From Saprospiraceae bacterium (GTDB lineage: Bacteria; Bacteroidota; Bacteroidia; Chitinophagales; Saprospiraceae): 64,000 bases of DNA. Position numbers and translations under genes: made by a program. How positions within the stretch are numbered: position 1 is the first letter of the stretch; the number at the start of each line of letters is the position of its first letter. Below, one piece after another: positions 28,724 through 39,273 of this stretch. Under the pieces are notes generated by a model that ran no database searches, was not told the DNA's origin, and saw only the letters and a list, made by a program, of their open reading frames with translations. Location: positions 186,001 through 250,000 of the forward strand of contig JAQXDE010000055.1 of assembly GCA_029251525.1 (NCBI GenBank). The letters run 5' to 3'.

Positions 28724-29438
28724 TATTTTAAATCTAAATATCAAAGACGATTTAAGAATTTGGGTTTTAAAATTAGTCTTCCATCTTGGGAGTCTAGCCT
28801 TTTGAATTCAAATTCTTATTTGACTTTCTTCTCAAGCTTCATTCGTTTTAAAATTCGATTTTACTTAATATTAATTTTTTCCTTATTCTAAATAAATTAA
28901 ATACCCACCTTTAAGTAATATTTTTTCTTCGAGATTACATTCTAAAAATGAGATTAGTTGAGTAGTTCTATTCATTAAATTAATGCGATGAGTTGTCTTG
29001 AAAGAAACAATTTGATAAGGGGAAATCGGGACAGTACGTCTTTGACGATAAATGAATTATTTATAAAAATTGATGTATGGTTCGATGAGTTTGGAGGATT
29101 TCATTTTTTCAGTTCTTTAACTGATACAAATTTTTTTATTAAAATTAATCAAGCCTAACTAAACTTTTTTCCAAAGAAGAAGTTTTTCTTTACTATACTA
29201 TTTGTCTACTTCCTTCCATCTTAATTAGATTTTTTGGAATACCTTTTCTGATTAGTATATATTTGTTAGCACCCTTTTTAGGAAATAGATTCAATAAAGA
29301 AATCTTCCTTTAATTTTTACGATCTAAAATTAAGATTACAAAATTTAATCTGTTGATTAAGCATCTTATATTCCACAGATTAATTTTGTTATTATAACAA
29401 AAGCATTTTATTAATTTTATAATTTATTTGAAATAATT
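28724..29438. other. Intergenic region before the reprolysin-like protease gene
   Basis: 715 bases, AT-rich, without a plausible ORF. A short CGTC-TTT-GACG hairpin lies near 29036. I see no promoter element with the TAnnTTTG form close to the gene. Confidence 0.45.
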
Positions 29439-32400
29439 ATGTTGTACCGAACAATACCTACCGTTTACTCAACTGGACTATTGATGGTTTTTGTGGCTTT
29501 CACTTTTCAACTATCTTTCGCTAGTAGCTCTAATCCTTGGGTACCTAAATCTGAAAGAAAATTTGCAACGAAAAGTATGGATCGTCAAATCGTTCCAAAG
29601 AAATATAAAACCTTTCATTTGGATTTAACTGAACTCCAAGAGTTGTTAAGTACAGCACCAATGCGATTTTCAGCAGAGACTGAAGTTCAAGAGCCAGTTG
29701 TGCTTTATTTACCAATGCCTAATGGCTATATGGAGAGATTTCAGATTTTTGATGCACCAATAATGGAGTCTGGGATCGCTGCAAAATTTCCAATGATTCA
29801 TTCCTACGCTGGAGTTGGATTGGACGATCCTACTGCTAGTTTACGATTTGATGTAACTCAATTTGGGTTTCATGGAATGGTGATTTCAGCTAGACATAGC
29901 TCTGTTTTTATTGACCCATTTTCGAAATCAGACACAGAACATTATATCACTTATTATAAAAGTGATTTTGAAAAAGAAACCCCGAACTTTAAATGTCATG
30001 TTGCTTCAAATGATGATATGATTGATGATGGAACAGGATTGATGGATTCGAATGCAAATTCATTGTTGCAAGGAGATTGTTTGTTGCGAACATATCGATT
30101 GGCTTTGACTTGTACAGGTGAGTATGCTGCATTTCATGGTGGAGATACAGCAAGTGTTGTTGCAGCATTTAATACTTCAATGACTCGGGTAAATGGAGTT
30201 TATGAAAGAGAGTTGAATATAAATATGGTTATCGTAGATAATAATGAGGATTTAATTTTCTTAAATTCATCCACTGATCCCTACCAAGACGGAAGTCCCG
30301 GACAAATGATTGGGGAATGCCATGATCAATGTGTTGCGATTATTGGTTCGGCCAATTTTGATATTGGGCATATCTTTAGTACAGGTGGAGGTGGATTAGC
30401 AGGTTTGGGAGTTGTTTGTAGTGGAGGAAGTAAAGGAAATGGAGTGACAGGAACGAATAATCCTGTTGGAGATCCATTTGATATTGACTATGTATCTCAT
30501 GAAATGGGGCATCAGTTCGGGGCAAATCATACCCAGAATAATAGTTGTAACAGAAATGGTTCCACAGCTATGGAGCCAGGAAGTGCCTCTACGATTATGG
30601 GATATGCTGGTATTTGTAATCCAAATGTTCAAAATAATAGCGACGATTATTTTCATGCTATCAGTATTCAAGAAATTTCAAATTATATTAATAATGGAAA
30701 TGGAGATAATTGCCCAATTACAACTGATATTGGTAATACCCCTCCAACTGTGGATGATGTGGCGAATTATACTTTACCCATTTCAACTCCATTTAGATTA
30801 GCAGCAGTTGGTGCAGATGCAGATGGTGATGCGATTACTTATTGTTGGGAACAAATGGATAATGAAGTTGCTACTATGCCACCTGTTTCAACAAATACCG
30901 GTGGGCCAGCTTTTAGAACTTATGATCCCTCAGAAGATTCAATTCGATATTTTCCAAAATTAAATGATATTGTGAATGGAATTGATGATGATTGGGAAGA
31001 GTTACCGAGTGTTTCTCGAGAAATGAATTTTAGAGTTACTGTTAGAGACAATCATATGGGAGGAGGATGTACAACTGAGGATGATGTTAATTTGATATTT
31101 AATGAGGCTGCTGGACCATTTTTAGTTCAAAATCCAAATTCAGCTTTGACTTGGTTGATAGGAACAACGGAGACCGTAACTTGGGATGTGGCAGCAACTG
31201 ATGTAGCTCCAGTTAGTTGTATTAATGTTGATATTCTTTTATCGACAGATGGTGGATTTACTTATCCAGTTACTTTGGCAGCAGGAGTTCCAAATAATGG
31301 ATCTTTTGATGTAGTTGTTCCAAATGAGGCGACGGCAACTGCAAGAGTAATGGTGGTTTGTTCTGATAATATTTTCTTTGATATTTCGGATGAGAATTTT
31401 ATTATTGAGGGGTCAGCAACACCCACGTTTGTGATGAATGTAACTCCAGAACTATATGACGTGTGCGGAACTGTGGGGTCGGTAGATTATGATTTTGATT
31501 TGACTTCGTTGACTGGATTTAATGAAACTGTTATATTGTCTACCACGGGTTTTCCAGCAGGGGCAACTGAGGTTTTTTCTCAAAATAATTTTGTACCTAC
31601 TGCTTCAACAACATTGACAATTGGAAACTTGAATGGGGTTGCTGATGGTGAATATAATATTACAATTACGGGGGTGTCAAGTTCAGTAACTGTTGAGCAA
31701 ATGGTTACCTTAATTGTAAATAATACTTCTCCATCCGTTGCCGTATTGAACTCACCAGTAAACGGTTCAAATGATCAGTTGTTGAATACACTTTTACAAT
31801 GGGAAATAATGGCTAGTGCTTCCAGTTATGTTGTTGAAATTTCTACAACACCAGGATTTGGAAGTGATATAATTGAAACTTCATCAGTAGATGTGAATAT
31901 GTACACCCCCATAAATCTTCAGCCGTTGACTGTCTATTATTGGCGAGTGAAAGGGATAAATACCTGTGGAGAAGGAATTTCTTCAAATTGGTTTTCTTTC
32001 CAAACTGTAGGAACAGGTTGCACAAATTATACAAGCACAGATACACCTATATCTATATCTCCAGATGATGAAACTACGATTAACTCTTTTCTTTCAGTTG
32101 CTGATGATTTTACAATTACAAGTTTGACTGCTTCTTTAGAAGTTTCACATACTTGGGTCGGGGATTTGAATGCAATTTTAAAGTCACCAGGTGGATCTAA
32201 TCTTGATCTTTTTGACCGTCCCGGAAACCCTGCTTCTAACTTTGGTTGTAATGGAGATAATCTGCAATTAACTTTTGATGATGGAGCTGCAAATAATTCA
32301 GCAAGTTTGGAGAATGGATGTGATACCGGAGGTCCAGGATATTCTATCTCTGGAACTTATCAACCAATTGATGCTTTATCAGAAATTAATGGACAATCTT

Positions 32401-33989
32401 CTACTGGGTTATGGGAATTGGAGATGTCAGATGCTTTTGCCGAAGATGGAGGTGCATTAGAAAATTGGAGTATAGAGCTTTGCTTTAGCTCAGTTGCAGG
32501 TAGTGCACCAAGTTTGATTAATAATGTATTGACAGTAGCTCCAAATGGTTTTGCAGCAGTACCAAACAGTAACTTGATAGCAATATCTCCAACAAATACT
32601 TCTTCAGAAATTACCTTTATTCTTCTAAGTTTGCCTACTGAAGGAAATTTGACCCTAAATGGAGCGATGATAGGGATTGGGGCAACGTTTACTCAGGAAG
32701 ATATAGATAATAATATTTTGGTTTATACTAATACTAATGGAGCAGCAGCTACTGATCAGTTTAATTTTGATATAGTTACTCCTAATGGAGGATGGATTCA
32801 AAATGAACCATTTATGATAGAAATTGGCGTGGAAACCATCTCAGCAATTACTGTTGTTAATTCACAAGTTTTATGTTTTAATGGAACAGATGGAATGATT
32901 ACCGTTAACGCCACAGGGGCAAATCTACCTCTCGAATTTAGTTTAAATGGAGGCACTTATCAAACGAACAACACTTTTTCAGGTCTTTCTGCCAATACAT
33001 ATTTTGTTGAAGTAAAAGATGCCTTGGGGAATGTGATTGTAACTAATTCAGTAATTATTAATAACCCAGATGAGATAACTGCTTCTTCAAATTTGGTTGG
33101 CAATTCTGTCACCATTGATGCAATGGGAGGGACTGGGGCACTAACTTACAGCATTGATGGATTTGCATTTCAATCTAGTAATGTATTTTCTAATCTAGAT
33201 AACAATATTTACATATTTACTATCATTGATGAAAATGGTTGTTCTGTTACTACGATGGAAACAATTAATTTAATTCAAAGTGCAACGATAACCACGACAG
33301 CAGTTTTGTGTGAAAATGGAAACAGTGGGACATTGACTGTTAATGACGTTGTTGAGGGAGAACCTCCATTTTCATATAGTATTGATAATAATATTTTTGT
33401 AGAAAGTAACGTGTTTACAGGTCTGGTTACTGGGAATTATCCCGCTTATGTGATGGATTCAAATGGGAATATTTTTAATGCTGGTTCATATAACGTTGGA
33501 AGTGCTCCTCCACTTTTTGTAACCGGAATAGCAACTGATAATAACCTTACAGCAACAGGATTAGGAGGAACAGGAACATTACAATACAGTATTAATGGAA
33601 TTGATTTTCAAGCAAGTCCAGAATTTCTCGACTTACCAAATGATACATACAGTATCACTGTAATTGATGAGAATGGGTGTATATCTGTATCTGGAGATAT
33701 ATTAATAGAATATACAAGTTTAAATAAAATTGATTTTGACTTGTCTTTTGATTTATTTCCAAATCCAACACAATCTCAGTTAACGATAGAATTAAATCAA
33801 TCGACTCAACAAAGAATATCATTTCAGATTTTTGATGTTGTAGGCAAGTTAGTTCAAGAAGCTCAGTTTATAAATAATAATTCTTATCTGAAAGAACAAG
33901 TAGATGTTTCTAGGTTAGCTGCAGGAAGTTATGAAGTGATGTTATCAGATGGTGAAATTTTTGGAAGAGCTAGATTTGTTAAAATGTGA
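29439..33989 (+). CDS. Large secreted reprolysin-like (M12B) metalloprotease with P-domain, SprB-like repeats and T9SS domain
   Basis: A 1516-residue multidomain protein with a signal peptide (1-28) and a propeptide-like region to about 200. The metzincin domain has HEMGHQFGANH at 354-364 and a Met-turn IMGYAG near 385. It is followed by Ig/FN3-like domains (about 450-855) and a proprotein convertase P-domain (about 860-1016, SHTWVGDLNAILKSPGG). Several SprB-like repeats (about 1110-1420, GTGTLQYSINGIDFQ type) and a T9SS type A domain (about 1437-1516, FPNPTQSQLTIEL) complete it. It is an extracellular protease; the repeats suggest cell-surface display. Confidence 0.92.
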   Translation: MLYRTIPTVYSTGLLMVFVAFTFQLSFASSSNPWVPKSERKFATKSMDRQIVPKKYKTFHLDLTELQELLSTAPMRFSAETEVQEPVVLYLPMPNGYMERFQIFDAPIMESGIAAKFPMIHSYAGVGLDDPTASLRFDVTQFGFHGMVISARHSSVFIDPFSKSDTEHYITYYKSDFEKETPNFKCHVASNDDMIDDGTGLMDSNANSLLQGDCLLRTYRLALTCTGEYAAFHGGDTASVVAAFNTSMTRVNGVYERELNINMVIVDNNEDLIFLNSSTDPYQDGSPGQMIGECHDQCVAIIGSANFDIGHIFSTGGGGLAGLGVVCSGGSKGNGVTGTNNPVGDPFDIDYVSHEMGHQFGANHTQNNSCNRNGSTAMEPGSASTIMGYAGICNPNVQNNSDDYFHAISIQEISNYINNGNGDNCPITTDIGNTPPTVDDVANYTLPISTPFRLAAVGADADGDAITYCWEQMDNEVATMPPVSTNTGGPAFRTYDPSEDSIRYFPKLNDIVNGIDDDWEELPSVSREMNFRVTVRDNHMGGGCTTEDDVNLIFNEAAGPFLVQNPNSALTWLIGTTETVTWDVAATDVAPVSCINVDILLSTDGGFTYPVTLAAGVPNNGSFDVVVPNEATATARVMVVCSDNIFFDISDENFIIEGSATPTFVMNVTPELYDVCGTVGSVDYDFDLTSLTGFNETVILSTTGFPAGATEVFSQNNFVPTASTTLTIGNLNGVADGEYNITITGVSSSVTVEQMVTLIVNNTSPSVAVLNSPVNGSNDQLLNTLLQWEIMASASSYVVEISTTPGFGSDIIETSSVDVNMYTPINLQPLTVYYWRVKGINTCGEGISSNWFSFQTVGTGCTNYTSTDTPISISPDDETTINSFLSVADDFTITSLTASLEVSHTWVGDLNAILKSPGGSNLDLFDRPGNPASNFGCNGDNLQLTFDDGAANNSASLENGCDTGGPGYSISGTYQPIDALSEINGQSSTGLWELEMSDAFAEDGGALENWSIELCFSSVAGSAPSLINNVLTVAPNGFAAVPNSNLIAISPTNTSSEITFILLSLPTEGNLTLNGAMIGIGATFTQEDIDNNILVYTNTNGAAATDQFNFDIVTPNGGWIQNEPFMIEIGVETISAITVVNSQVLCFNGTDGMITVNATGANLPLEFSLNGGTYQTNNTFSGLSANTYFVEVKDALGNVIVTNSVIINNPDEITASSNLVGNSVTIDAMGGTGALTYSIDGFAFQSSNVFSNLDNNIYIFTIIDENGCSVTTMETINLIQSATITTTAVLCENGNSGTLTVNDVVEGEPPFSYSIDNNIFVESNVFTGLVTGNYPAYVMDSNGNIFNAGSYNVGSAPPLFVTGIATDNNLTATGLGGTGTLQYSINGIDFQASPEFLDLPNDTYSITVIDENGCISVSGDILIEYTSLNKIDFDLSFDLFPNPTQSQLTIELNQSTQQRISFQIFDVVGKLVQEAQFINNNSYLKEQVDVSRLAAGSYEVMLSDGEIFGRARFVKM

Positions 33990-34008
33990 AATTGAAGTTT
34001 TTAAAAAG

Positions 34009-34045
34009 AAAAACCAAGTTTCTTTAATTGGGAGCTTGGTTTTTT
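34009..34045 (+). terminator. Terminator after the reprolysin-like protease gene
   Basis: AAAAACCAAG at 34009-34018 pairs with CTTGGTTTTT at 34035-34044, followed by T residues; it lies 20 bases after the stop. Confidence 0.75.
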
Positions 34046-34227
34046 GCCTGAAAAAATGAAATTATTGTAAGTTGTTTTTGCTTTGTTGAATATTTTTTTG
34101 CCACAGCTTTCTGTTTCCTTCTTTTTATCCAAATTTTCTTAGTCTAAAACTCAACAATCACTATTTTCATACGTTTTAACAAGAATATTGAAAATCATTT
34201 TTTTAGAGATAAAAATCCAAAAAAGCT

Positions 34228-34235
34228 TATCTTTG
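34228..34235 (+). promoter_or_regulatory. -7 promoter element abutting lepA
   Basis: TATCTTTG matches TAnnTTTG and ends 8 bases before the lepA ATG. This predicts an mRNA leader of about 1-3 bases. No -33 TTTG is evident at the usual spacing. Confidence 0.5.
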
Positions 34236-34243
34236 CGCCCAAT

Positions 34244-36043
34244 ATGAAGAACCTTAGAAATTTTTGCGTAATAGCCCATATTGATCATGGGAAAAGTACC
34301 CTTTCAGATAGACTCTTAGAGTTTACTCAGACCATATCCGAAAGGAATATGAAAGACCAAGCTTTGGATGATATGGATATTGAAAGAGAACGTGGAATTA
34401 CAATTAAAAGCCATGCCATACAACTTTATTATAATCATTCTGATGGCGAAAAGTATACTTTCAATCTTATCGACACCCCAGGACACGTAGATTTTTCTTA
34501 CGAAGTATCCAGGTCAATTGCAGCTTGTGAAGGTGCACTATTGCTTGTTGATGCCTCTCAAGGAATACAAGCTCAGACTATTTCCAATTTGTATTTAGCG
34601 ATAGAACATGATTTAGAAATCATTCCTATTTTAAATAAAGTTGATATGGAAAGTGCGATGATTGATGAAGTCTCTGACCAAATTATTGATTTGATTGGTT
34701 GTAACAAAGAAGATATTGTATTGGCAAGTGGAAAAACAGGTCTTGGTGTTCAAGATATTATGGATGCTATCGTTGATCGAATTCCGGCTCCAAAAGGTGA
34801 TCCTGAAGCTCCATTACAAGCCCTAATTTTTGATTCTGAGTTCAACTCTTATCGAGGAGTAATTGCTTATTTCAGAATCTTAAACGGGAAAATGAAAAAA
34901 GGTGACAAAATTCATTTTGTTAATACTGATAATGATTATTCTGCTGATGAAATTGGAGTACTACAACTTAATCAAATACCTCAAAAAGAATTAAGTGCTG
35001 GAAATGTTGGCTACGTCGTCACAGGTATTAAAACTTCTAAAGAAATTAAAGTTGGAGATACCATCACCTTGACCGAAAATCCATGCAAAATGGGAATTCA
35101 AGGGTTTGAGGATGTAAAACCAATGGTTTTTGCTGGGATTTTCCCAATAGAAAATGAGGACTTTGAAGATCTAAGGGATAGTTTGGAAAAGTTGCAGCTG
35201 AATGATGCCTCATTAGTATTTGAACCTGAAACTTCTATCGCTTTAGGATTTGGTTTTCGTTGTGGATTTTTAGGAATGTTGCACTTGGAAATTATCCAAG
35301 AACGGTTGTCAAGAGAGTTTAATCAAGAGGTTATTACGACAATTCCTAATGTTACCTATTTTGCAAAGACAACAAAACGAAATAGTGAGAAATTTTTAGT
35401 AAATACTCCTGCTGATTTACCTGATCCTTCATTATTAGATTTTGTTGAAGAACCATATATCATTGCTCAGATTATTACCAAGCCTGAGTATATTGGCTCG
35501 ATAATGTCATTGTGTATGGATAAGAGGGGAGAGATGCAAAAACAACTCTATCTTTCAGAAACTAGGGTTGAATTAACTTTCCATATGCCTTTGGCTGAAA
35601 TCGTTTTTGATTTTTATGATAAGTTAAAATCAATTACCAGAGGATATGCTTCTTTTGATTATGCTCCATTAGATTATCGACAATCAAAATTAGTAAAGTT
35701 AGATATGTTGCTAAATGGAGAGGCTGTAGATGCCCTTTCTGCATTAGTGCATAGGGATAAAGCGCAAGCATTTGGTAGGAAAATTTGTTCAAGGTTAAAA
35801 GACTTATTACCACGCCAACAATTTAAAATTGCAATTCAAGCATCTATTGGTGCTAAAGTTATTGCAAGAGAAACGATTTCTGCACTCAGAAAGGATGTAA
35901 CTGCTAAATGTTACGGAGGAGATATTTCTCGAAAGCGTAAATTACTCGAAAAACAGAAAAAAGGTAAAAAGAAAATGCGTTCTATTGGAAATGTAGAAGT
36001 GCCACAAAAAGCATTTTTACAAGTTTTAAAGTTGGATACTTAA
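34244..36043 (+). CDS. lepA: Elongation factor 4 (back-translocating GTPase LepA)
   Basis: A 599-residue LepA of full length. The G1 motif AHIDHGKST is at 10-18, RGITIKSH is in switch I, DTPGHVDF is G3 and NKVDM is G4. The LepA-specific C-terminal domain ([20 protein letters not shown]) is intact. It is a ribosome-bound GTPase that affects translocation and initiation. The gene forms its own unit: a -7 element lies directly at the start codon and a strong terminator follows the stop. Confidence 0.97.
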   Translation: MKNLRNFCVIAHIDHGKSTLSDRLLEFTQTISERNMKDQALDDMDIERERGITIKSHAIQLYYNHSDGEKYTFNLIDTPGHVDFSYEVSRSIAACEGALLLVDASQGIQAQTISNLYLAIEHDLEIIPILNKVDMESAMIDEVSDQIIDLIGCNKEDIVLASGKTGLGVQDIMDAIVDRIPAPKGDPEAPLQALIFDSEFNSYRGVIAYFRILNGKMKKGDKIHFVNTDNDYSADEIGVLQLNQIPQKELSAGNVGYVVTGIKTSKEIKVGDTITLTENPCKMGIQGFEDVKPMVFAGIFPIENEDFEDLRDSLEKLQLNDASLVFEPETSIALGFGFRCGFLGMLHLEIIQERLSREFNQEVITTIPNVTYFAKTTKRNSEKFLVNTPADLPDPSLLDFVEEPYIIAQIITKPEYIGSIMSLCMDKRGEMQKQLYLSETRVELTFHMPLAEIVFDFYDKLKSITRGYASFDYAPLDYRQSKLVKLDMLLNGEAVDALSALVHRDKAQAFGRKICSRLKDLLPRQQFKIAIQASIGAKVIARETISALRKDVTAKCYGGDISRKRKLLEKQKKGKKKMRSIGNVEVPQKAFLQVLKLDT

Positions 36044-36070
36044 ATTTTTTTGATACTTTTTTTGAAAATA

Positions 36071-36107
36071 AAAAAAGCTGTTGGATCCAATTCAACAGCT
36101 TTTTTTT
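36071..36107 (+). terminator. Rho-independent terminator after lepA
   Basis: AAAAAAGCTGTTG at 36071-36083 pairs with CAACAGCTTTTTT at 36093-36105 across a 9-base loop, followed by more T. Confidence 0.85.
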
Positions 36108-36379
36108 AGTGGATAAAATGTTAATTTTGGTTTTGTTAATTACCAAGTCATTTGTTTAAATAACTGAATAGTCATAAAATATAATGTATTAAAATATGAA
36201 TGGCTAAACGTAAATGGATTGTGATTTTTATGAGAATATATTGATTATAAAAAGTAGAATGAATAATTAGCAGACTTTCAATATAAGTTACCTTTTGAAA
36301 ACGTATGTTTTCTGTGAGGAAAATAGATGATTCTACTGTCGTAATTTTAAAAATTTCTCTGGGAATAATAAGGAATATT

Positions 36380-36956
36380 ATGGTTGAAAATCCATCGTTC
36401 ATGCAACGAATAGCTTTTATTGGAATGTCCATCTTTTTGATTAGCAATCTTATGGTATTCTTATGGGGTTGGAATATGTTGAAAATCCTTTATGGAGAAT
36501 TCAGTTAATTTTTAGTTTATTTACTTCATGTATTTTTGCATTTGCGGGATTTGCTTTATCTACAGAAAAATTGCTGCCTTCAAAATATTATAAGATCAAA
36601 GATTTAATCAAGTTAAAATTTTGGTTTGCAAAATTAAAGGGAGAATGGTTTAGAAAATTTTTATTAGTAACTGTTTGAAGAAAAAAAACAGTCCAGAAAA
36701 AGTTTTTTGATGGAACCATTCGTGGTATAAAAGATTTTGAAATACAGACAAATAAATCAGAATTTGGACATTTGATTCCATTTTTTTAATTTCGGTTGTT
36801 TGTATTTACTTTGCGATACGAGGATTTTGGTGGGTAATTTTTTTTACCATGCTGGTGAATGTGATTTTTAATTTTCATCCAATTTTATTGTAAAGGCATC
36901 ATCAATCTAGAATAGCGAGAGTGAAAAAGATTTTAATTCAAAAACAAAGAAGATGA
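36380..36956 (+). pseudogene. Broken membrane-protein gene with a PIxLQR-type C-terminus (CrtO-acyltransferase-like)
   Basis: Three reading frames join into one protein-like sequence. The frame holding MVFLWG (to about 36465) continues one frame over as LEYVENPLWRIQLIFSLF. It passes a TGA at 36676-36678, then jumps frame again at the T7 run 36781-36787 into FFLISVVCIYFAIRGFWWV. A TAA at 36891-36893 falls where Gln is expected in PILL-Q-RHHQSR. The last frame ends in TGA at 36954-36956, overlapping the helicase ATG as ATGA. Small two- to three-helix membrane proteins with an LQRYNR end are common in Bacteroidota, and the same end occurs in the carotenoid acyltransferase CrtO. At least four lesions make expression unlikely. 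Family naming is tentative; the pseudogene call is firm. Confidence 0.75.
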
Positions 36957-38197
36957 GATTCGAAGAGTACAATATTTCTCCAGAGATTAAAAAGAACCTT
37001 TCGAAACTTAGTTTTAAAAGGCCAACTGATATTCAGTTCAAATCAATCCCTTCCATTTTGAAAGGAGAAGATGTGTTAGCTATTGCCCAGACCGGAACAG
37101 GTAAAACTGCTGCGTTTGCGATTCCAGTCATCAATATGATTGATGAAAAAAAACGAATCAAACGACCTGATGGAATTAAATGCTTGGTAATGGTCCCTAC
37201 ACATGAGTTAGCAATTCAACTGATGGAAGTTTTTACAAAATTAAGCAGACATACACGAGTAACTACTTATGGTATTTATGGAGGTGTCGATCAAGATCCT
37301 CAGATAGAAAAACTAAATAAGGGAGTTGATATTTTAATTGCTACTCCGGGGCGTATGTTCGATTTGCGAAGCCAAGGACATTTGATTTTAGATCGAGTTG
37401 AAATTTTGATATTGGACGAGGCGGATCATATGTTGGATTTGGGTTTTATTGGAGATATTCAAGATTTAATGAGACATTTACCAAAGAAAAGACAGACTCT
37501 TTTTTTCTCAGCTACTATCAATCAAAAAATCAAAAAATTAGCTTACTCTCTTGTGACCAATGCAATTCGGATTCAAATTTCTCCAAAAAATCCAGTCGCT
37601 AAAAATGTCAATCATAAAGTGATTTTTGTGTCGATGGATGATAAAAGATTTTTTTTAGAAAGAATTGTAAATGAAAATTCAGAAAGTAAAATCTTAGTTT
37701 TTGTCCGAACAAAAGTTCGCGCAGAACGAGTAAAAAAGGCCATGGGGAGAGTTGCTATCGAAAGTATTACCATCCACGGAGACAAAGATCAACGGGATAG
37801 AAACCTAGTCATGAACCAATTCAAGTCTGGCGAGGTAAAGTTACTTATTGCAACCGATGTCAGCGCACGAGGAATTGATATTCCAGATGTGGACATTGTC
37901 ATTAATTATGATTTGCCAGATAAAGATGAAAATTACGTACATCGAGTTGGTAGAACTGGTCGGGGAAAAAATAAAGGAAATGCCTATTCTTTTTGTAGTA
38001 AAGAAGAGGAAGAAATGCTTTTAGATATTCAAGAATTTTTAGGAGAAAAAATTGAAGTTCTGGATATCGGGAAAAAAGAATATTTCGAGACGATAGATTT
38101 CTCCAATGATACTTCAGGGGATATTAAATCAATGCTAAAGGAAATCGAAGAGCATGAAAAAGGAAGGCGTAAAAAAAATAAAAAGAAGAAGCGATAA
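36953..38197 (+). CDS. DEAD-box RNA helicase
   Basis: A 414-residue helicase with a complete motif set: Q-motif FKRPTDIQFKSIPSI, AQTGTGKT at 45-52, LDEAD near 155, SAT, and HRVGRTGRGK. A lysine-rich tail (RRKKNKKKKR) suggests extra RNA affinity. It is related to RhlB/CshA-type proteins and acts on structured RNA in the cytoplasm. The start ATG overlaps the stop of the broken upstream gene by four bases, a relic of translational coupling. How it is now expressed is unclear. It converges on the next gene with an 18-base gap. Confidence 0.9.
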   Translation: MRFEEYNISPEIKKNLSKLSFKRPTDIQFKSIPSILKGEDVLAIAQTGTGKTAAFAIPVINMIDEKKRIKRPDGIKCLVMVPTHELAIQLMEVFTKLSRHTRVTTYGIYGGVDQDPQIEKLNKGVDILIATPGRMFDLRSQGHLILDRVEILILDEADHMLDLGFIGDIQDLMRHLPKKRQTLFFSATINQKIKKLAYSLVTNAIRIQISPKNPVAKNVNHKVIFVSMDDKRFFLERIVNENSESKILVFVRTKVRAERVKKAMGRVAIESITIHGDKDQRDRNLVMNQFKSGEVKLLIATDVSARGIDIPDVDIVINYDLPDKDENYVHRVGRTGRGKNKGNAYSFCSKEEEEMLLDIQEFLGEKIEVLDIGKKEYFETIDFSNDTSGDIKSMLKEIEEHEKGRRKKNKKKKR

Positions 38198-38215
38198 TAT
38201 TTAATTGTTTTTACC

Positions 38216-38914
38216 CTAGCAGATCATGAGCAAGCGGTTCTGTTCAGTTTTTTCCTCTGGTGCTCGGTGAACACAAGGGGGAACTTTGCTTTCAGGATGA
38301 TCAATCGCTAGCCTCCACATGTGACCAAGACCTAGGCTGATGGGTTGTGCCAATGGTTTAGCTTGATAGTGTAGATCAAAGAAATATTCACTTAAAAAAG
38401 ATTTAAAACCTTTCTCTGTTCCACCATATAGTTTTTTGAGTTTATTACGTATCTCGGGAATAAGTACTTTTTGATTGGCTTGAGAATTTGGTAATATTTC
38501 ACTTGGCTCACCATAATATGTGCATAAAAAGGTATCGACAGGTAAATGAGAACGATCAATATGAAATGAATAAACATCAGTAGGGAAAAACGGATAAGAA
38601 ACATCTCTATCATAACACTTTATCAAATTAAGGATTGGAGATGCACCATGAGCCTTCAAAACACCCAAGTCATTTAAAAGAATTTCACGAGCAAGCTGGC
38701 CTTGTTTACTCAACTTTAGTTCACGAAGCTCATCAGTTTTAAGTGTTGCTATATTTTCGGTTAATTCTAATTTATTAACAATTTCAGAAAAATCACCAAT
38801 CAGTTCTCGAGTCCAACACATCGCATTAATTTTTCCTTGAAAAGGAGTGGAAACGAGGCCTTGAAAATTCGTGAAATATTGAATTTGATTCTCTGCTTGA
38901 GATAAATCTATCAT
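38216..38914 (-). CDS. Conserved protein of unknown function, DUF1826-like
   Basis: A 232-residue cytoplasmic protein without signal peptide. Its motifs look like a small metal-binding beta-barrel: FPTDVYSFHIDRSHLP (HxD), DTFLCTYYGEPSEIL, then GLGHMWRLAIDHP and a terminal PPCVHRAPEEKT-RLLMIC. The HxD followed by TYxG and a late VHRxP resembles DUF1826, seen near zinc and cobalamin genes in other bacteria, but the match is from memory and loose. The 3' 120 bases are about half G+C, against about one third nearby, which hints at acquisition by transfer. Function is not assigned. Confidence 0.6.
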   Translation of the reverse strand: MIDLSQAENQIQYFTNFQGLVSTPFQGKINAMCWTRELIGDFSEIVNKLELTENIATLKTDELRELKLSKQGQLAREILLNDLGVLKAHGASPILNLIKCYDRDVSYPFFPTDVYSFHIDRSHLPVDTFLCTYYGEPSEILPNSQANQKVLIPEIRNKLKKLYGGTEKGFKSFLSEYFFDLHYQAKPLAQPISLGLGHMWRLAIDHPESKVPPCVHRAPEEKTEQNRLLMIC

Positions 38915-39273
38915 AGGAGGTTATATAAATATTAAATTATTTGATGAAAATTTTGATAAAAAACACATCAAAATGATGGTGGGCAGAACCAGCCTTCTTA
39001 GTCGTCTGTTAAGATCAAAATTACGTTTTTTTTGAGTAAAAGTTATCCTGATAGTAATTTAAACATGTTCTTAGATAAAGTGCTATGATGGTTTTCTCTT
39101 AAAAAAGCCCAACTGAAAATAATTTTTGTTGGGCTTTTTTTAATTCCGTTTATATCCCACGAACTTGAATGCATCAGTTTTTTACCAGGTAATGAACCTC
39201 CATGAAATGCTTTTATACACTCCCGATTTTTGAATTTAAAAACGTCTATGACGCATGAAAATAAATCTTTTAG
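38915..39273. other. Intergenic region holding an isolated terminator
   Basis: No ORF. The only clear element is the hairpin at 39101-39141. Upstream of it on the + strand there is no gene for more than 160 bases. Confidence 0.5.
39101..39141. terminator. Symmetric terminator hairpin without an adjacent recognised gene
   Basis: AAAAAAGCCCAAC at 39101-39113 pairs perfectly with GTTGGGCTTTTTT at 39128-39140. It works as a terminator on either strand. On the minus strand it would serve the doubtful ORF at 39274-39555; on the + strand it has no known gene before it. Confidence 0.8.

Noticed and set aside
36172-36447. 91-codon minus-strand frame between lepA and the helicase
   Set aside because: It overlaps the + strand pseudogene, has no recognisable motifs and is low-complexity Ile/Leu-rich sequence.
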